Shown one piece after another: positions 1 to 12,130 of a stretch of DNA of 64,000 nucleotides. The DNA lies in the NCBI GenBank assembly GCA_031772625.1, contig CM062819.1, positions 820,733,503 through 820,797,502 on the forward strand, in the 5' to 3' direction. Source of the stretch: Pinus tabuliformis. Taxonomy: Eukaryota > Streptophyta > Pinopsida > Pinales > Pinaceae. The notes under the pieces were generated by a model, which did not search any database, was not told the DNA's origin, and worked only from the letters and a program-made list of their open reading frames with translations. How positions within the stretch are numbered: the stretch's first letter is position 1; the number at the start of each line of letters is the position of its first letter. The translations under genes were made by a program, and so were the position numbers.

Positions 1-1721
1 GTAAACATCATAAAACATTTTTCATGACTTAATGAAAGATTTGTTTCCTTACATCTTATAAGGATTTTTTCCAAATTTTCTAATGCCTCTTCAAATGAAT
101 TACTATAAACTGTAAAATCATCCATATAGACCTCTACACAATCATGAATTAGATCAGAAAAGATTCCTAGTACTGCCCTTTGGAATGTTGCGGGTGCATT
201 ACATAATCCAAAAGGAAGTACTCGGTAAGCAAAAGTTCCCCAAGGACAGGTGAATGTGGTCTTGTCCTGATCTTCAGGTGCTACCTGAATTTGATTGTAA
301 CCACTAAAACCATCCAAAAATGAGAAATACTTTTTGCCTGCTAAAGTATCTAATACTTGATCAATAAAGGGAAAAGGAAAGTGATCCTTTAAAGTTGCCT
401 TGTTCAATTCCCTGTAATCAATGCAAACCCTCCATTTACCATTCTTTTTAGGTACTATAACCAAAGGGGAAACCCACCGGCTATCTGAAATGGGGTAAAT
501 GAAGTTTACATTAAGTAACTTTTGGAGCTCTTCTTTCACTATCTCCCTAAGGTTTGGATTCATCCTTCTTTGAGGTTGTCTGATTGGTCTATTGTTTTCC
601 TCAATTTAGATGTGATGAATGCAAGTCTTAGGGTCAATACCTTTCATATCAGTATACTCCCATGCAAAAGAAGTAGAGTGTTTTTGCAAGATTTTGGTTA
701 GCTCCTCCTGTTGTGATTTTTCCAAGTTTCTGTTGATATTCAATGTTTTTCCTGGAAAAATTTCAATGGCAGAACTACCAAACTCTTCCATAGAGAAAAG
801 AGACATTTGTCTAGATGATAGACACTCAATGTCAGAATCCAACTGAAATTGTGTGTGGTCATATTCTGAAGAGGGTTCAAAGTTTTCTAATGTGTTCAGA
901 ATTTGACTATCTTCACTAATCTCAGAAATGGTAAAGACAGGTTGTATAGTATCCTCATCATCAACCCACTCATTATCTCCTATTTCTATAATTTCTTTTG
1001 CTGGAGGATACAGATTGAACTTCTTTGTCGAATTACCATCAAAAATGTACATATCTCCAGACCTACAACTTATGAAAGCATCAGCTGTGGCTAGCCAAGG
1101 TCTTCCTAAAATAAGAGGATGTCCTCCTAGATTACTCTTGGGAGTTAAAATCATGAAATCCACTGGATATTCCCAAGAGTCTAGGGAGACTGGAATGTCT
1201 TCTAATACACCATCTGGTTTAATAATTGATCGATCTGCCAATTGCAATAAGGTAGGTGTAAAAAGAAGATTAGGAAGTTTTAGCTGTTCCATAGTCTATC
1301 TACTCATGATGTTGATAGCAGCCCCTAAATCAATCAAAGTATTTGGTATTTCTACCCCATTGATATGTGTTTTGACAATTGGACTACCGGGATCTACATA
1401 TTTCTGCATAGTAATTTTTCCCATCATGATATCTGCAATCTTCCCTACCAGGTGGATCCTTCTAGTATCCCTTGGTTTCCTTCCTGGTCTTTTAAGACTC
1501 AACTCCTTTATTGTTTTTGCTAGAATATGAATCTCTTTAATGGCTTGTAACAAGGGGATCTTGATACAGACATTCTTCAATTCATCTAGAAAATTATAGT
1601 CAGGCAACCAAATTTGTTTTTCCACTCCTTTGTCAATTTGTAACCTTTCAGGAAAAGGAGGTGTGGATAAAGATGCAGGTTGCTCAACTATGGGAGTTGT
1701 GGGGGTTAATTCTTTTTCTTT
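1..1721 (-). pseudogene. Athila-type protease-reverse transcriptase, nonsense mutated, partial
   Basis: This continues the gag frame. The aspartic protease active site reads LIDLGAAINIM, with D-L-G in place of D-S/T-G. It is followed by PVDFMILTP and a LILGRPWLAT motif typical of gypsy proteases. Reverse transcriptase follows below base 606, with YRELNKATLKDHFPFPFIDQ and a catalytic YMDD at 117-128. All segments are in one frame but are cut by a TAG at 1296-1298 and a TAA at 606-608, plus the TAA at 1722. The frame is open to the window edge, so RNase H and integrase are not visible. Confidence 0.87.
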
Positions 1722-3652
1722 TTATTTTTGAGTGTTTGGGTTTTGAAGAGATGCTTCAGAACCCTTATTGGCTTCAAGAGACTCTTCCTCAAAAATGCTT
1801 TGCTTTTGAGCATTTATAGAAGGTTTATCTAGGACTCTACCTGATCTGAGTTGTACTTCATTGAGAGGAACAATCATATAGGTAGGAAATTGTTGACCTT
1901 CCATCATGTAAGCATTTTGAGGGTTTTTATTATTGGGGTTTGGCAATGGCTGAGAAGGAAGTTGATTTGACTTCTGTTGAAATGGAAGCAAGAGTTGAGA
2001 ATTTGGGTTCTGTTGAGAAGGTTGTTGTTGTTGTGGAAATGGCAATGATAATTGTGGATTTTGATTTGGAAGTTGTGGAGCTTGTTGATTTTGAAAAGAT
2101 GGAGGATATTGGTAAAATTGAGCAAATCTCCCATAAGGATTTTGCATACCTTGTACCCAGGATTGAAAAGGATTTTGAGGTTGGGACCAAGGTTGTTGCC
2201 AAGGATTCCAATTTGGTGGGGATTGAAAATTCATAGAGTTACTAAACCCTTGATTTTGTTGCCCCTGCCAAGGTCTCCTTGCAACAAAACAGAGAGATTC
2301 GATTGTATTTGGATCTTCTTGAAAGACAGCTTTGAGCCCAGGAATTGAAGGACAATCCTTGGTCTCATGATTCTCTGAACAAATTACACATGTTTCTACA
2401 ACTTTTGCATCCAAGGGACATTCCCTTAGAGCATGTTTCTTCATACACTTTGGGCAAAAGATGGCCAAAGCCTCAGCTTCCGCTTTCTGTTTATTATGAA
2501 TCTTAAGGGTGTCTAGTTGCTCACTAAGACTCCCTAAGATATCAGTTTTGAATTCATCAAGCATGTTGCCAATCTCAACCCTACTTACCGATCCAGTTGC
2601 AGATTTATTTGCTCTGATGAGAGAAGGATCTCTAGGCCCTTTTTGAGTTTTAGATTTCCCCCTTGAGAGATGGACACATAGCTCTGCTATATCATTGAGT
2701 GAAAGTTGAGATATATCTCCCTTCCCCATCATGTTCAAAATATCTATCCATTCATCTCTAATGGCTTTTAATAGGAGGGATTTCAAGGTCTCCTCATCCA
2801 AGTTACTCATTTTTTCTCTTTTCAGATTATATTGAAATCTTTTAAGTAACTCCTCCAAGTTTTCATCTTCTTTCTGCACCATTTTGAATACCTCATCCTT
2901 GTGATTGGTGGGCATACAATAGTCCAGGTACCTATCCAAAAATGCTTGTTTCATATCATTCCAAGACCTAATGGATTGAGTGAGTAATCCCATGAACCAT
3001 TTCAAGGCTGCTCCTTTCAATGTTGAAGGAAACAATTTGAGTTTTTGAGAGTCTTCCAAATAATCATAAGTTCGACACACGACTTCAAACTCAAATAGAA
3101 ATGTTTCAGGGTCCTCATTCCTTAACCCATGGAAGTTTGGGAGGACAGATGGTGAGATGTTTTTCATTATGGCTCGGGAGTCCTCATCGACTATAGGAAA
3201 TCCGAATGAGTTATCTCCATCCCTATTTCCCCCAATGTTACCTCTACCTCCTCCATTGTTTCCTCCTCCTCCTCCTCTACCTCTACCTCTACCAAATCCA
3301 GTTGCTCCTTCCTCTGTCATAGTAGTTTCCCTAGAGACTTCAGAGTCTTCTGGTTCTTCTACAAAGGGTGAACGAGAAGGAATTTCCCCCTCTTCTTCAG
3401 ATGATTCTACTTCTTCTATTACAATTGTCTCTCTGTAGAAGGAAGGAAAGGATCTCTTTCTAGTTCAAATTCGATAGAAGGTGTGGGAGAGTCGACTCCT
3501 GCCTCTTGAATTCTAGGAATCCTAGGGCTAGGAGTGTAAGTTGGAGATGATGGAGGTGTCTCTTGTCTATTCCTTGAAGTAGATGGACTTGTAAAAATCG
3601 AACTCTTGGCTCTAGCTAAAAACCTTCCCCTAGAATCTCTTGCTCTATGCAT
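1722..3652 (-). pseudogene. Athila-type gag, frameshifted
   Basis: Gag is the retrotransposon capsid and nucleocapsid protein. Translation starts at 3652 with an R/S/P-rich leader (MHRARDSRGRFLARAKS). A one-base shift near 3440 moves the reading to the frame that holds the ATG at 3320. From there come a G/R-rich tract, the retrotrans_gag capsid region (around DPETFLFEFEVV...LKWFMGLL), then two zinc knuckles of the form C-x2-C-x3-H-x4-C (CPKCMKKHALREC and CVICSENHETKDC), then a Q/N/P-rich tail. It ends at a TAA that is in frame with the protease, so in the parent this was probably one gag-pol frame. That last point is inferred from frame continuity. Confidence 0.85.
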
Positions 3653-3889
3653 GTCATTTTTTATTTTTCTTCAAGTCGGGGTAATAATTCTCTTTCTGAT
3701 CTTCCAGGTCACTCTAGGTGCAAGAAGAGAGCATACTCAAGAAACTATTAAACCAATAAATTTCTCTTTTCTGATCCTCCAGATCACATTAAGTGCAAGA
3801 GGAGAGCATACTTTGAGATGTTATCAATTTTCCTTCCTTGAAATTTTCTTGTTTTTTTTTTTTTAGAAATTAGCTACCTAATTTCACTT

Positions 3890-3906
3890 CCCCGGCAACG
3901 GCGCCA
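3890..3906 (-). other. Primer-binding site, tRNA-Asp
   Basis: The plus strand reads CCCCGGCAACGGCGCCA, which equals the 3' end of plant tRNA-Asp including the added CCA. The minus strand is therefore complementary to it and primes minus-strand DNA synthesis. It lies just inside the LTR edge at 3910. Confidence 0.92.
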
Positions 3907-3909
3907 AAG

Positions 3910-5627
3910 TGTTTGGTCAATTTAGTGAAGTCTAAATTGCAACTTTTAAATGTCAACCCGGGGCTCGTAAGCTGATGAAGTGAGGTGTACTATATGTACT
4001 TAGATAACCGTTTTCTTAGTCTTTTGTCGTTTTTAGTTTTTTTTTAAAGTTTGTTTTCGAATGTATCTTTCCTACTGTGATGTGATGGAAATGGAATAAA
4101 GCAAGTGAAATGTGGGTGATTGTGGTGATCTCTAAATGATTTTAAAACTTAAAAAGTATCCTTCAAGAAAGCTTGAACAACAACTACAATAAAATCAACT
4201 TTTAAAGGAAAATAAAGACATCAAATAAAAGACTAATGACATTGGCCCAGTATCTCTGCTGCTGAATGAAAATGAAAATGAAATCTACATTAAATCCAAC
4301 TAGAAGTAAGAACAACTATTTCACACTATTTCAACTCTTCAACTTAATCTTCTCTATGAAAAGATATCATGAAATGTTAAGCAATGTGAAATCTAAGTGA
4401 AACTACATAAAAGAGACTAGTCACAATACTTTAACTTCCTCTTAACCTTTTTGCCTTTCAGCTGAATTTATCATGTAAGAAACAGTTATGAATAAGTCAA
4501 GTAATGTGAGTTCTAAGCAAACTAAATCAAGCTATACTAAATGATATTTTGGCTCCCAATAAAGTTATTTGATTATGAAAAAGGAACCATCAATAGATGA
4601 ACAACTTGATATCTAAGAGCATAAAGTAAATATGCAAGTTAAAGAAATGACTGTAAGGAAAATCAAATCTGCAAAACAATAAAGGTCAACAACATAGACA
4701 AGATGATCATGCATGCCACTAGTTATGAAAAGAAAAGAAGAAAAACTGTCCCGGGCTTGCCTAAGAAACCTGCATAACACATTGATCAGTCATGAACATA
4801 AAAGTGCAGAAATGTAAATCAACAGAAATCAAAGTTTATGTACAGCTAATATACATGTTGGAAAGAAATAAAAACGCAGCAATTAAAAGACATCTGTACA
4901 GCTAATATACATGAAACAAGAAAAAGAAATGCAAGAAATTAAAGGTTACTGTACAGGACTTCAGCAAACAGGGGCCCTCTGCCTACTTCAGCCGGTTCAA
5001 GGAACAGTTATACGCTTAAATGCAAAACAGTCTTCTCATGTATTGACAGCAAATATAAAGTACAGTGAGGAGTTCAAAATTACATACAAAATGATTACAA
5101 CAACGATTAACTCTACATCGTTCAAGGACGCTTTATTTATAAGGAGAAAAGCAAACTACTTTAACGAGATCTATGCTATTCAACCAGCTGTTTAAAAACA
5201 CGTGAATCCTCTGCCTCCCCGGATCTAGGTAATTGTCTTCGTGTTCATTCAATCTGGGGAATATGGCTGTTGGATTCGTGCTTCTAGATTGTCTCCGTGG
5301 CTGAGGATGATGCCACCTAGCTTCACATGCCCAAAAATAGAGCAACGCAGAGCCGTGCCACCGCTGGACACTTCTGTTGACCTGTATTTTCCTCCTCGTT
5401 GACCGCGAGCTTTTATGGCTGTTCTGGGTGATCTGGAGGGACACGTACCATTTCCTTGACCCCTGGAACTTTCCCATGTGGCTCATCTTCTCGGAGGACA
5501 TCTGTAACATATCATTTAATAAAACAGTTGCGGAATCCTGTGTTGGCTGCAGAAACCTGGATCAGCTGCGGAAACCTATGTTGGCTGCGAAAACGCAGCA
5601 TACTGAACCAAAATTCTAAACCAAACA
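3910..5627 (-). repeat. 5' LTR of the Athila-type element
   Basis: The plus-strand boundaries are TGTTTGGT (3910-3917) and ACCAAACA (5620-5627), an exact 8-bp terminal inverted repeat ending in the canonical TG...CA. The inner edge sits 3 bp from the tRNA-Asp primer site. The LTR holds a TATA-like box read on the minus strand, two direct copies of an 18-bp GTACAGCTAATATACATG word near 4842 and 4893, and a degenerate short repeat around 5527-5600. ORFs inside it look fortuitous. The outer boundary depends on the inverted-repeat match, because the partner LTR is outside the window. Confidence 0.75.
5134..5141 (-). promoter_or_regulatory. Candidate LTR TATA box
   Basis: TATAAATA on the minus strand, within the LTR and upstream of the gag-proximal LTR end. 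The position suits an LTR promoter, but no transcript start is visible from sequence. Confidence 0.4.
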
Positions 5628-5795
5628 ACAGTCACTTAGCATAGTTAGAAAATCATGTAAAAAGTCCTAAAATACAATGATTCAATCAACTTGGTGGATG
5701 AAATGAGTGGGAAAAGGAGGAAATGAATGGGAAAAGAAGGCTGAGAGGGTGTGTAAGGAGGTACAAGTTCAAGGCTCTACAATAGGTCTAAGGGA

Positions 5796-6350
5796 TTAAC
5801 TAGTGATAGAAGAGATCATGTTAGTCATGGAAGCAGATGGAGATGGGTCCTGTGGAGCAAGGGGAAATGTTCCCATCGATGAGGATTCTCTGAGCAATCT
5901 TGCTCCAATGCTTTCAGCAAGAGTAGTGGAATCGCCTACAAAGGGGATTGACTGGCTATAATGAAACCGAAGATCATGCTTGAAAAATTTTAACTGGTCA
6001 ATGGTGACTATCTTATCCCGATGGGGGAACATCATGACTCGAAATACAATATACATGATGGATTTTATAGCATAAAACCAACTTCGCCCAAGAAGGAAGT
6101 TATAATCAAGTATTGTATCAATGAATATGACCTCAATAGAGATTATTTTTACCCCTAGCTCTATAGGTAAATCGGAAATTACTCCCTGAGGTTGCAAGGT
6201 ATGCCCATCAAAAGCCTATAATGTTGATCTAGGTGTAGGCAAAGTTGGGGAACCAAGAGATTTCCAACACTTCAAAGACATAATGCAAGTTGATGTCCCT
6301 TCATCAAAAATTTCCTTATGAACCTGTTGTCCAAAAATGTGGACCATAAT
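5796..6350 (-). pseudogene. Gypsy protease C-terminal remnant
   Basis: The minus-strand frame reads ...IFIDTILDYNFLLGRSWFYA... then ...FRVMMFPHRDKIVTIDQLKFF. LLGRSWFYA is the gypsy protease motif that follows the active-site half of the domain. The active-site Asp segment lies in the broken stretch to its right. The frame then runs into a hinge of S/P-rich residues. No polymerase domain is attached. Confidence 0.65.
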
Positions 6351-8690
6351 CTAGATTGTTAGAGGATGTGGAAGACAGGGTTTCCATAAAGAAGGATATA
6401 AGTTCATGATATTTGAATTTGAGGGATCCACCCCACTAATGGCAGATAACAGTTCCTTGCGTCGCATTAGGAAATTTTGCAAAAATTCAAGTGTGGAGAT
6501 AATTATGTGCTTTGGTTGCAACACTAATAATTGACTTAACCATAAATATATATCATGTAGAAGATGAGGCATTAGAAGAAATGTTTCCCCTATTACCCCC
6601 TTTCTGAAGTGGTGGAGGGTTAGCAACCATGTGTTGTTGTTGGGTTGAAAAAGGATTCATCAAGATATTTGGTTGACAAGCAAGATGTTGCAAGAAATAG
6701 CTATGAATCTCATCCATCCTAGGGCACTCATGAGTAAGATGATCATCCCCATAAATCTCACAAGGAAAGTGATTCTTCTTCTTCTTCTTCTCATTAGTAC
6801 CATTCCTAGTGTTGTCTTCATCTTGCAATGCCCTTTGTTCCTTAGATGGATTTTTAGACTCATTCGTTTTCTTCTTATCTCCTATTTGCTGAGGATTCTT
6901 ATTCAAGGTGAATTGAACAAGATTGACCTCAAAGGTGGGAACAAGGACATGAGGAGTTTGAGTAGTAGGATTTCCATCTAAGGAACTAGAAGATATGTTA
7001 ATTTGATGCATTTGAGAGGCTAGCTTACTATGTTTCTAGAAAATACAAACCCCACAACTCCATCATCATGGGACGCGGGTTTTTTATTTGAAGGACCAAA
7101 CAATGACCGAGGAGCATTTGGAATACAATGTTACAAGGTGCCTGCTTGAGAATAGATCAAGTTAAGTTGGTGGGAACAGAAGATAGCACGATCCTTAGTT
7201 TGGACCCCACCCTTTGCTACATCTTCAGCAATTTGTGGAAATAAAGAATAAATTAACCACTCTTAGAGTAACTCCTCAGGTTGCTTGGTTTGGAGCAAGG
7301 CTCGTCTCCTCCTCCGCTCATGAATATGATTAGAAATATGTGTGGAGTTATACTGGCAAAAGCTAGTGATAATATATGTACCAGCCTCATACCTAACAGA
7401 AAATTGATAATGATTAACAAAGTAGGTGCTAAATATAGGAAAGTATCATAAGCAAAGGATTCTAGATATATGTACCATTTGGAAGCTCCACTAGTGAGAG
7501 TCTGATGGAAAAGACCCAGTCTAATGCTATCATCCATAAATGAGTTGGACTAATACCAAAAATGATAAGTAGTGATGTGGGTCACAAGGTCTTCTCCAGG
7601 TTTACCATTGAACTTGGGAATGTCCACTGGCTATTTATGCGGGACTAGTGGCCATGCGGAATTACGCCTTATGGGATCATTCATCACTTAGATAAATTGG
7701 GTAAATCTAGAGTTTCTAATAAAGGAGATGTGAATGATTCTTGGGAGGGGTTAGGGGACCCTTGTGACCCAGGTGGAGGAGGTGTTACACCCATGGCTTG
7801 GTTCCCAGTGTTAGGTTGACTCATGGAAATGGGTTGACTAGAGGTATTAGCTCCCATACCCATGTTAAATTGTTGTTGGTTAATTCCCCCAAGTTAGATA
7901 CCTCCATTGGCAAAAGGATTCCCTAGAGGCTTTTGACCTCTTGGGCCAACAAATGTTCTAAAAGGATTACCAAAAGGATACGAACCCCATGGATTAAACC
8001 TATAAAAATCAGTATTACCATGTTGGGCATTCCATGGGCTAGAGGTATGACCTTGGAATGTAGATCCCCCTAATGGTTAACTTCCAAAAGGATTCAAGGA
8101 CACGCTAGAAATGAAAGTACCCCCAATTATGCTAGAGGATGACATTGATGTAGTGAAAGGATTCCAACCAAAAGGAAATCCATGATTAAGTATAGTTGTA
8201 CCCACAACTGAGATGTTGGTACATCGTGGGGGCCGAGGAACCAAATGTAAGGATAAATTTGACCCTCCAATATTGGACATATGGATACTAGACATGAAAG
8301 AACTAGAACCTCCACTCAATGTGAACAAAGATGAGATAGTCGTTGATGTGGAGGCACCCATGGATTAACTAATTGGAGGGAAAGGTATCTTGTGAATATT
8401 CTTCTAGAATGAGGAGAACCATTTATCAAAGGATTGTTAGGGACAAGACCTGTGGTCATAGGGGTAGATGTAAACATGACATGTGGAAGACCATCAGTCA
8501 ATATAGGTGTGGACGCAATAGCTTCCAACGTAGAGGTAGTAGTTTTATCCATGAAAAACTTAGGTAAAGGGCTATGCAAATATCTAATGAGATGGCTTTG
8601 GAGATATGGTGATGAGGTGGAAAATTATGGTCAACCACTTGGTGAACAAATGGTTCAGGATTTTAAGTATCACCCTAAGTAACCCAAGAC
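6351..8690 (-). pseudogene. Gypsy gag remnant
   Basis: From right to left (5' to 3' on the minus strand) there is an N-terminal part with repeated N-P-F/G motifs (around 7790-8360). Next is a capsid-like part (VDIPKFNGKPGEDL, then DDSIRLGLFHQTL and KWYIYL, around 7250-7620), broken by a stop. Next is a segment ending PNAPRSLFGPSNKKP (around 7060-7140). Last is a zinc-knuckle-like PCEIYGDDHLTHECP (about 6720-6770), in which the second Cys of CxxC is Tyr. Multiple frame breaks show long decay. The assignment is by general gag layout and motif style. Confidence 0.65.
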
Positions 8691-9194
8691 AAGGATGTGC
8701 CTATGGTGGAGTTAAGTCTACGCCTATGATGATGTGCACTTGCCTCGTAGGGGGAAAGGGCCATAAGTCTATGAGAACGACACAAACGAAAATCCATCAT
8801 AGTGGCAGCCAAAGTTGATACAAACATGAAAAAGGAAAAATTCTAAGGCCACTAGATACAATAAAACAAACAACATAAACTAGAAACATTCCAAGGAAAC
8901 AAATCAAGCAATCCAAAGTGGAAAAGGATCCTCCCTTTGTTAGATCCCGTTTAATAAATGAGTGGGTCAACAATGAGGAAATGGTTGGGATAGTTATAAA
9001 AGTTACCTGCTTAACAACTCTTCTACCCAAGACCAAGTTCTTATCACTCAAATATCAACAATGGAGCACCCCCTCAAGAGAACTGAGTGAGTCTAGTTGA
9101 AATCTTCCCCAAGTGCAACAAGGACTAGCCCCCTCATCCTCACCCATGATAGTCTCCTAATAAATGATACTTACTTTCCCTTAAGGAAAAGATC
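8691..9194. other. No gene seen
   Basis: About 500 bases between the gypsy remnant and the LINE. Short ORFs here have no recognisable motif. It may be leader or LTR debris of the gypsy remnant. Confidence 0.4.
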
Positions 9195-10345
9195 ATCCTT
9201 AATTTCAATATTAGCAAAACAAAAGTAGTGGTTTTGTACAAAAGAAAGCATAACCAGCATAAGTTCTACTTTGAAGGCATCATTCTAGAAGAAGTTGTGG
9301 ATTACAAATACCTTGGAATTGACTTCAACAGGAATCTAAGTTGGGATGGTTGTAGAAAGAAAATAACTTTGGGGGATTGGAAAGCATTTTATGCTTTTCA
9401 AAACAAGTGTAGAGAGGCAAATTTATGGGGCTAGAAAACCACTCTAGCTCCTTTTGGGATTTTAGCGATCCTAGTGATTCTATACGATTGTGAACTATCG
9501 GCCAGTAGTACATCCAAGATGCAGTGGAAACAAATTGAGAAAATTCAGAAGCATTTAATTACAAACAATTTCAAAATTAAGAGTTTAGTTCCTTATGCTA
9601 TCTTGTTAAGTGAAACAGGGGCTACTCCTATTGAAGTAATTGCTATGGTGCAAGGCATAATGTATTTAAAAAAAAGTGAGCAAATGGCAGAGGGAAGAAG
9701 GCCTAAGGTTGTGTTTAATGACATATTGTGAAAAAGAAAGAAGATTTGGATGCGGCAAAATAACAAAAGGTTTAGTAAATGGGGTATTTGCTTAAGCATG
9801 TGTCCCACAAACAGTAAAGAGATAAAAACTTTTGTTATGGATAAGTTCCACAAACATACATGGGAGAAGGAGCTAAGGAGAAAGAAGAAGTACTATATTG
9901 AAGAGTTTAATCCCACTCATAATCATCACCAAAAAGCATACATAGGGGCCGATATTTCTTAGAGAGCCAAAATTCTTATTTCTCAATTAAGGACTAATTC
10001 TCATCAACTCCATTGTGAAACGGGGCTCTAGAAAAGGCCAAAAGAAGTGTGGGAGGAAAGAGTATGTATTTTTTGCTCTTCCAAAAAAGTGGAAACAGAA
10101 ATGCATTTCATTTTAGAATGCGAGGCCTTCAAAGATAGCATGGAAATTTATGTAGATATTCTGGCAGCTAACTCTTGGGATAATCTATTCAACTAGGGTT
10201 TTGTCGAGAAGATGGGAGCGTTTATTGTGAGACTTCACAAGAAAAGGGTTGAATACAAGAAAAAAACGGAGAAGGAATTTGTCCCATAGGTTATTTTTAG
10301 GCTCGTGGATGTTAAAATAATTTCATTCATTCATTCTAAGGTCAC
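9195..10345 (+). pseudogene. LINE (non-LTR retrotransposon) 3' part, 5'-truncated
   Basis: The conceptual translation begins after the catalytic YxDD region (ISKTKVVVLYKRKHNQHKFYF...DYKYLGIDFNRNLSWD). It runs through LYDCELSASST, QWKQIEKIQKHLI and GATPIEVIAMVQGI to a C-terminal zinc-knuckle-like CIFCSSKKVETEMHFILEC. Stops interrupt it near 9434, 9730 and 9960. It matches the C-terminal half of the LINE at 41003-43150 almost residue for residue, and the 3' untranslated parts also match. The copy ends in a short TTCA-type tandem repeat around 10320-10340. LINE clade was not resolved. Confidence 0.8.
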
Positions 10346-11837
10346 CACTAATAATAACACATCTTAGGGTAACAAACATCAACTAGAACTACATGCATGG
10401 GAGGGGTATCAAGCCCAAAGCCTCCCAATGAAGACCCCCGCAAGTATGATGTAGTTATCGAATGTTAACACCACTAGTTCCAAACAGAGCGAGGAGATCT
10501 CCCTTTAGGTCCAAATGTAACCTAGTGCTTAACCCTTATGTGAGAAGGGCTTCCCAAACTGTGCCAGTGAAGGAGGATTTAGGCTCCTGATCTCAAGATT
10601 CTATATTTTTTTCCTGGTCTTAGGGAATTTAACCTTTCTCACCTATCCCAAAACCCTAGCCTATCTAACGTTGGTATGCTACGATGGAAAGAGAAAAATG
10701 GAAAATTAATTTTTATTAGTGCGAGTTATTTTTAAAAGTTGTTTGGTAAGTCAGAGGTAATGGATGAAACTTGGTGGTGTTATGACTCAACTAATCCAAA
10801 GAAACCATGCAAGATCACGAACATGCAAACTTTAGATTTCAATTAATTCTAACTAAATTAAGGAAGATATATTTTTCTTTTATATGTGACCATGCACATA
10901 ATCCTCACTTATCTCTCATTCGACACTCTAATCTATTAGTCACGTCATTAAAATTACCTGCAACAATGCAACAAAAGAAGAAAAAGGAAACAAGTGAAAA
11001 CCTACTCAAAACCAAAAACCCTAAGTCTACCAACACGAATGCACTAAGATATGAAAAAAAAAATTCAAACAAAAAATAGGCTCATAGGCAAATAAACAGT
11101 ACATGACTTTCAATACAATGATGCCAGAGAGGTATCTGGTAACTAATGTAGTTGATAGGAATCAAACCCAAGAGCTAGGTTCAAACCCTAATCAGATTGC
11201 CAAACTCATAATATTGCATGAAAAATTGGAAAAAATAACAGTAATCACACTCAACAACTATACATCCAAATATAGACTCCAATTGGACTTACAAAGGTGC
11301 AAAATACTAAGAGAAGGAGTGAGTGAAACCCCTCATAATTTCCAAAAAGATGCCTTCAACGCTCTGTCTATGAAGGAACTCTAAAATAGAGAGTCCATCT
11401 ATTCTTTGTTGCAGAGCAACTTTCGAAACAAATGGCCTTAAACACCCTGGTTACAATTGTGGACATTAAACAAAAGGGAAAAACTCACAATCAAACCTTC
11501 TTAGTATCTAGGTTTTGAATTTAAGTTGAGGAATGATCTAATGACTATTGCAAATGATGAAAGGACTGTCAAAGACCCAAAAAAAGGTAGTAGAAAAGGT
11601 GAAAAATATTCTCTCACTAGGATTTTTCCAATGGAGTCGTCATTTCTGTTACAAGAAAATTTGACTCACAACAATGAGCTACTTTGTGTTGGAAATACTG
11701 AGCGGAGGGGGGTGAATCATTATTCCTTTTCGATTGTTACTTTTACCAGTTAGATCACTTATAATTATAACACAAAATTAACAATAAGAATAAGTACTTT
11801 TAATAATCTCGATAAATCAGGTACAATGTTTGTGTAG
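10346..11837. other. No gene seen
   Basis: AT-rich sequence with short unconvincing ORFs and a few C- and A-rich runs. No protein motif, LTR pair or RNA gene was recognised. Confidence 0.4.
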
Positions 11838-12130
11838 GGCTCCAACCCTAGATGAAGACACCAATCTTCAATCTCCCAGGCTCCAACCTATATTTTCCAA
11901 GCACCAACTTAGTCTTTTGTGAGGCTCCAACCTTTAAAGCATCAACCCTATCTTCTCAAGGCACCGACCTTGCATTTAGAGGCTCCAACCTCTAGGGTAC
12001 CAACCCTTCTTTGGTACAAACTCCGGCCTGGTTTCTTGAGGACTCTGATCCTCCAGGGCTCCAACCCTATCCTTCAAGGCACCAAACTTTCCTTTTCGAG
12101 GCTCCAACCTCTTGGGCTCCAACCCTCAGC
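11838..12130. repeat. Degenerate tandem repeat built on GGCTCCAACC
   Basis: The word (A/G)GGCTCCAACCY recurs at about 11838, 11878, 11922, 11980, 12056, 12098 and 12114. It roughly alternates with a GCACCAAC/GTACCAAC word, with a spacing of about 15 to 75 bp. A related GAGCTCC/GAGCTTCC word recurs at 12640-12840. The short ORF across it is a by-product of the repeat. Confidence 0.6.

Larger units (their letters stand above)
1..5627 (-). mobile_element. Athila-type Ty3/gypsy LTR retrotransposon, 5' part (cut by window edge)
   Basis: Read on the minus strand, the order is a 1718-bp LTR, a primer-binding site complementary to tRNA-Asp, gag with two zinc knuckles, protease, and reverse transcriptase running off the window at base 1. 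A tRNA-Asp primer site and a long LTR are usual for the Athila lineage; I infer the lineage from these and from the gag style. The coding frame carries one frameshift and three in-frame stops, so this copy cannot encode an intact polyprotein. RNase H, integrase and the 3' LTR would lie left of the window. Confidence 0.85.
5780..8690 (-). mobile_element. Old Ty3/gypsy remnant (gag-protease only)
   Basis: Degenerate minus-strand coding pieces occur in the expected gypsy order: an NPFG-rich N-terminal gag region, a capsid-like region, a zinc knuckle and a protease tail. Reading frames break often. No LTR, primer site or target duplication was found, and no reverse transcriptase follows the protease. 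The element is therefore an older, truncated copy, unrelated to the Athila element that abuts it. Confidence 0.7.

Noticed and set aside
1930-2348. Plus-strand and alternate-frame ORFs over gag
   Set aside because: Shadows of the Q/N-rich gag tail, which lacks stops in other frames.
5133-5510. 125-codon minus-strand ORF inside the Athila-type LTR
   Set aside because: It lies within the LTR, overlaps the TATA-like box and has no motif.
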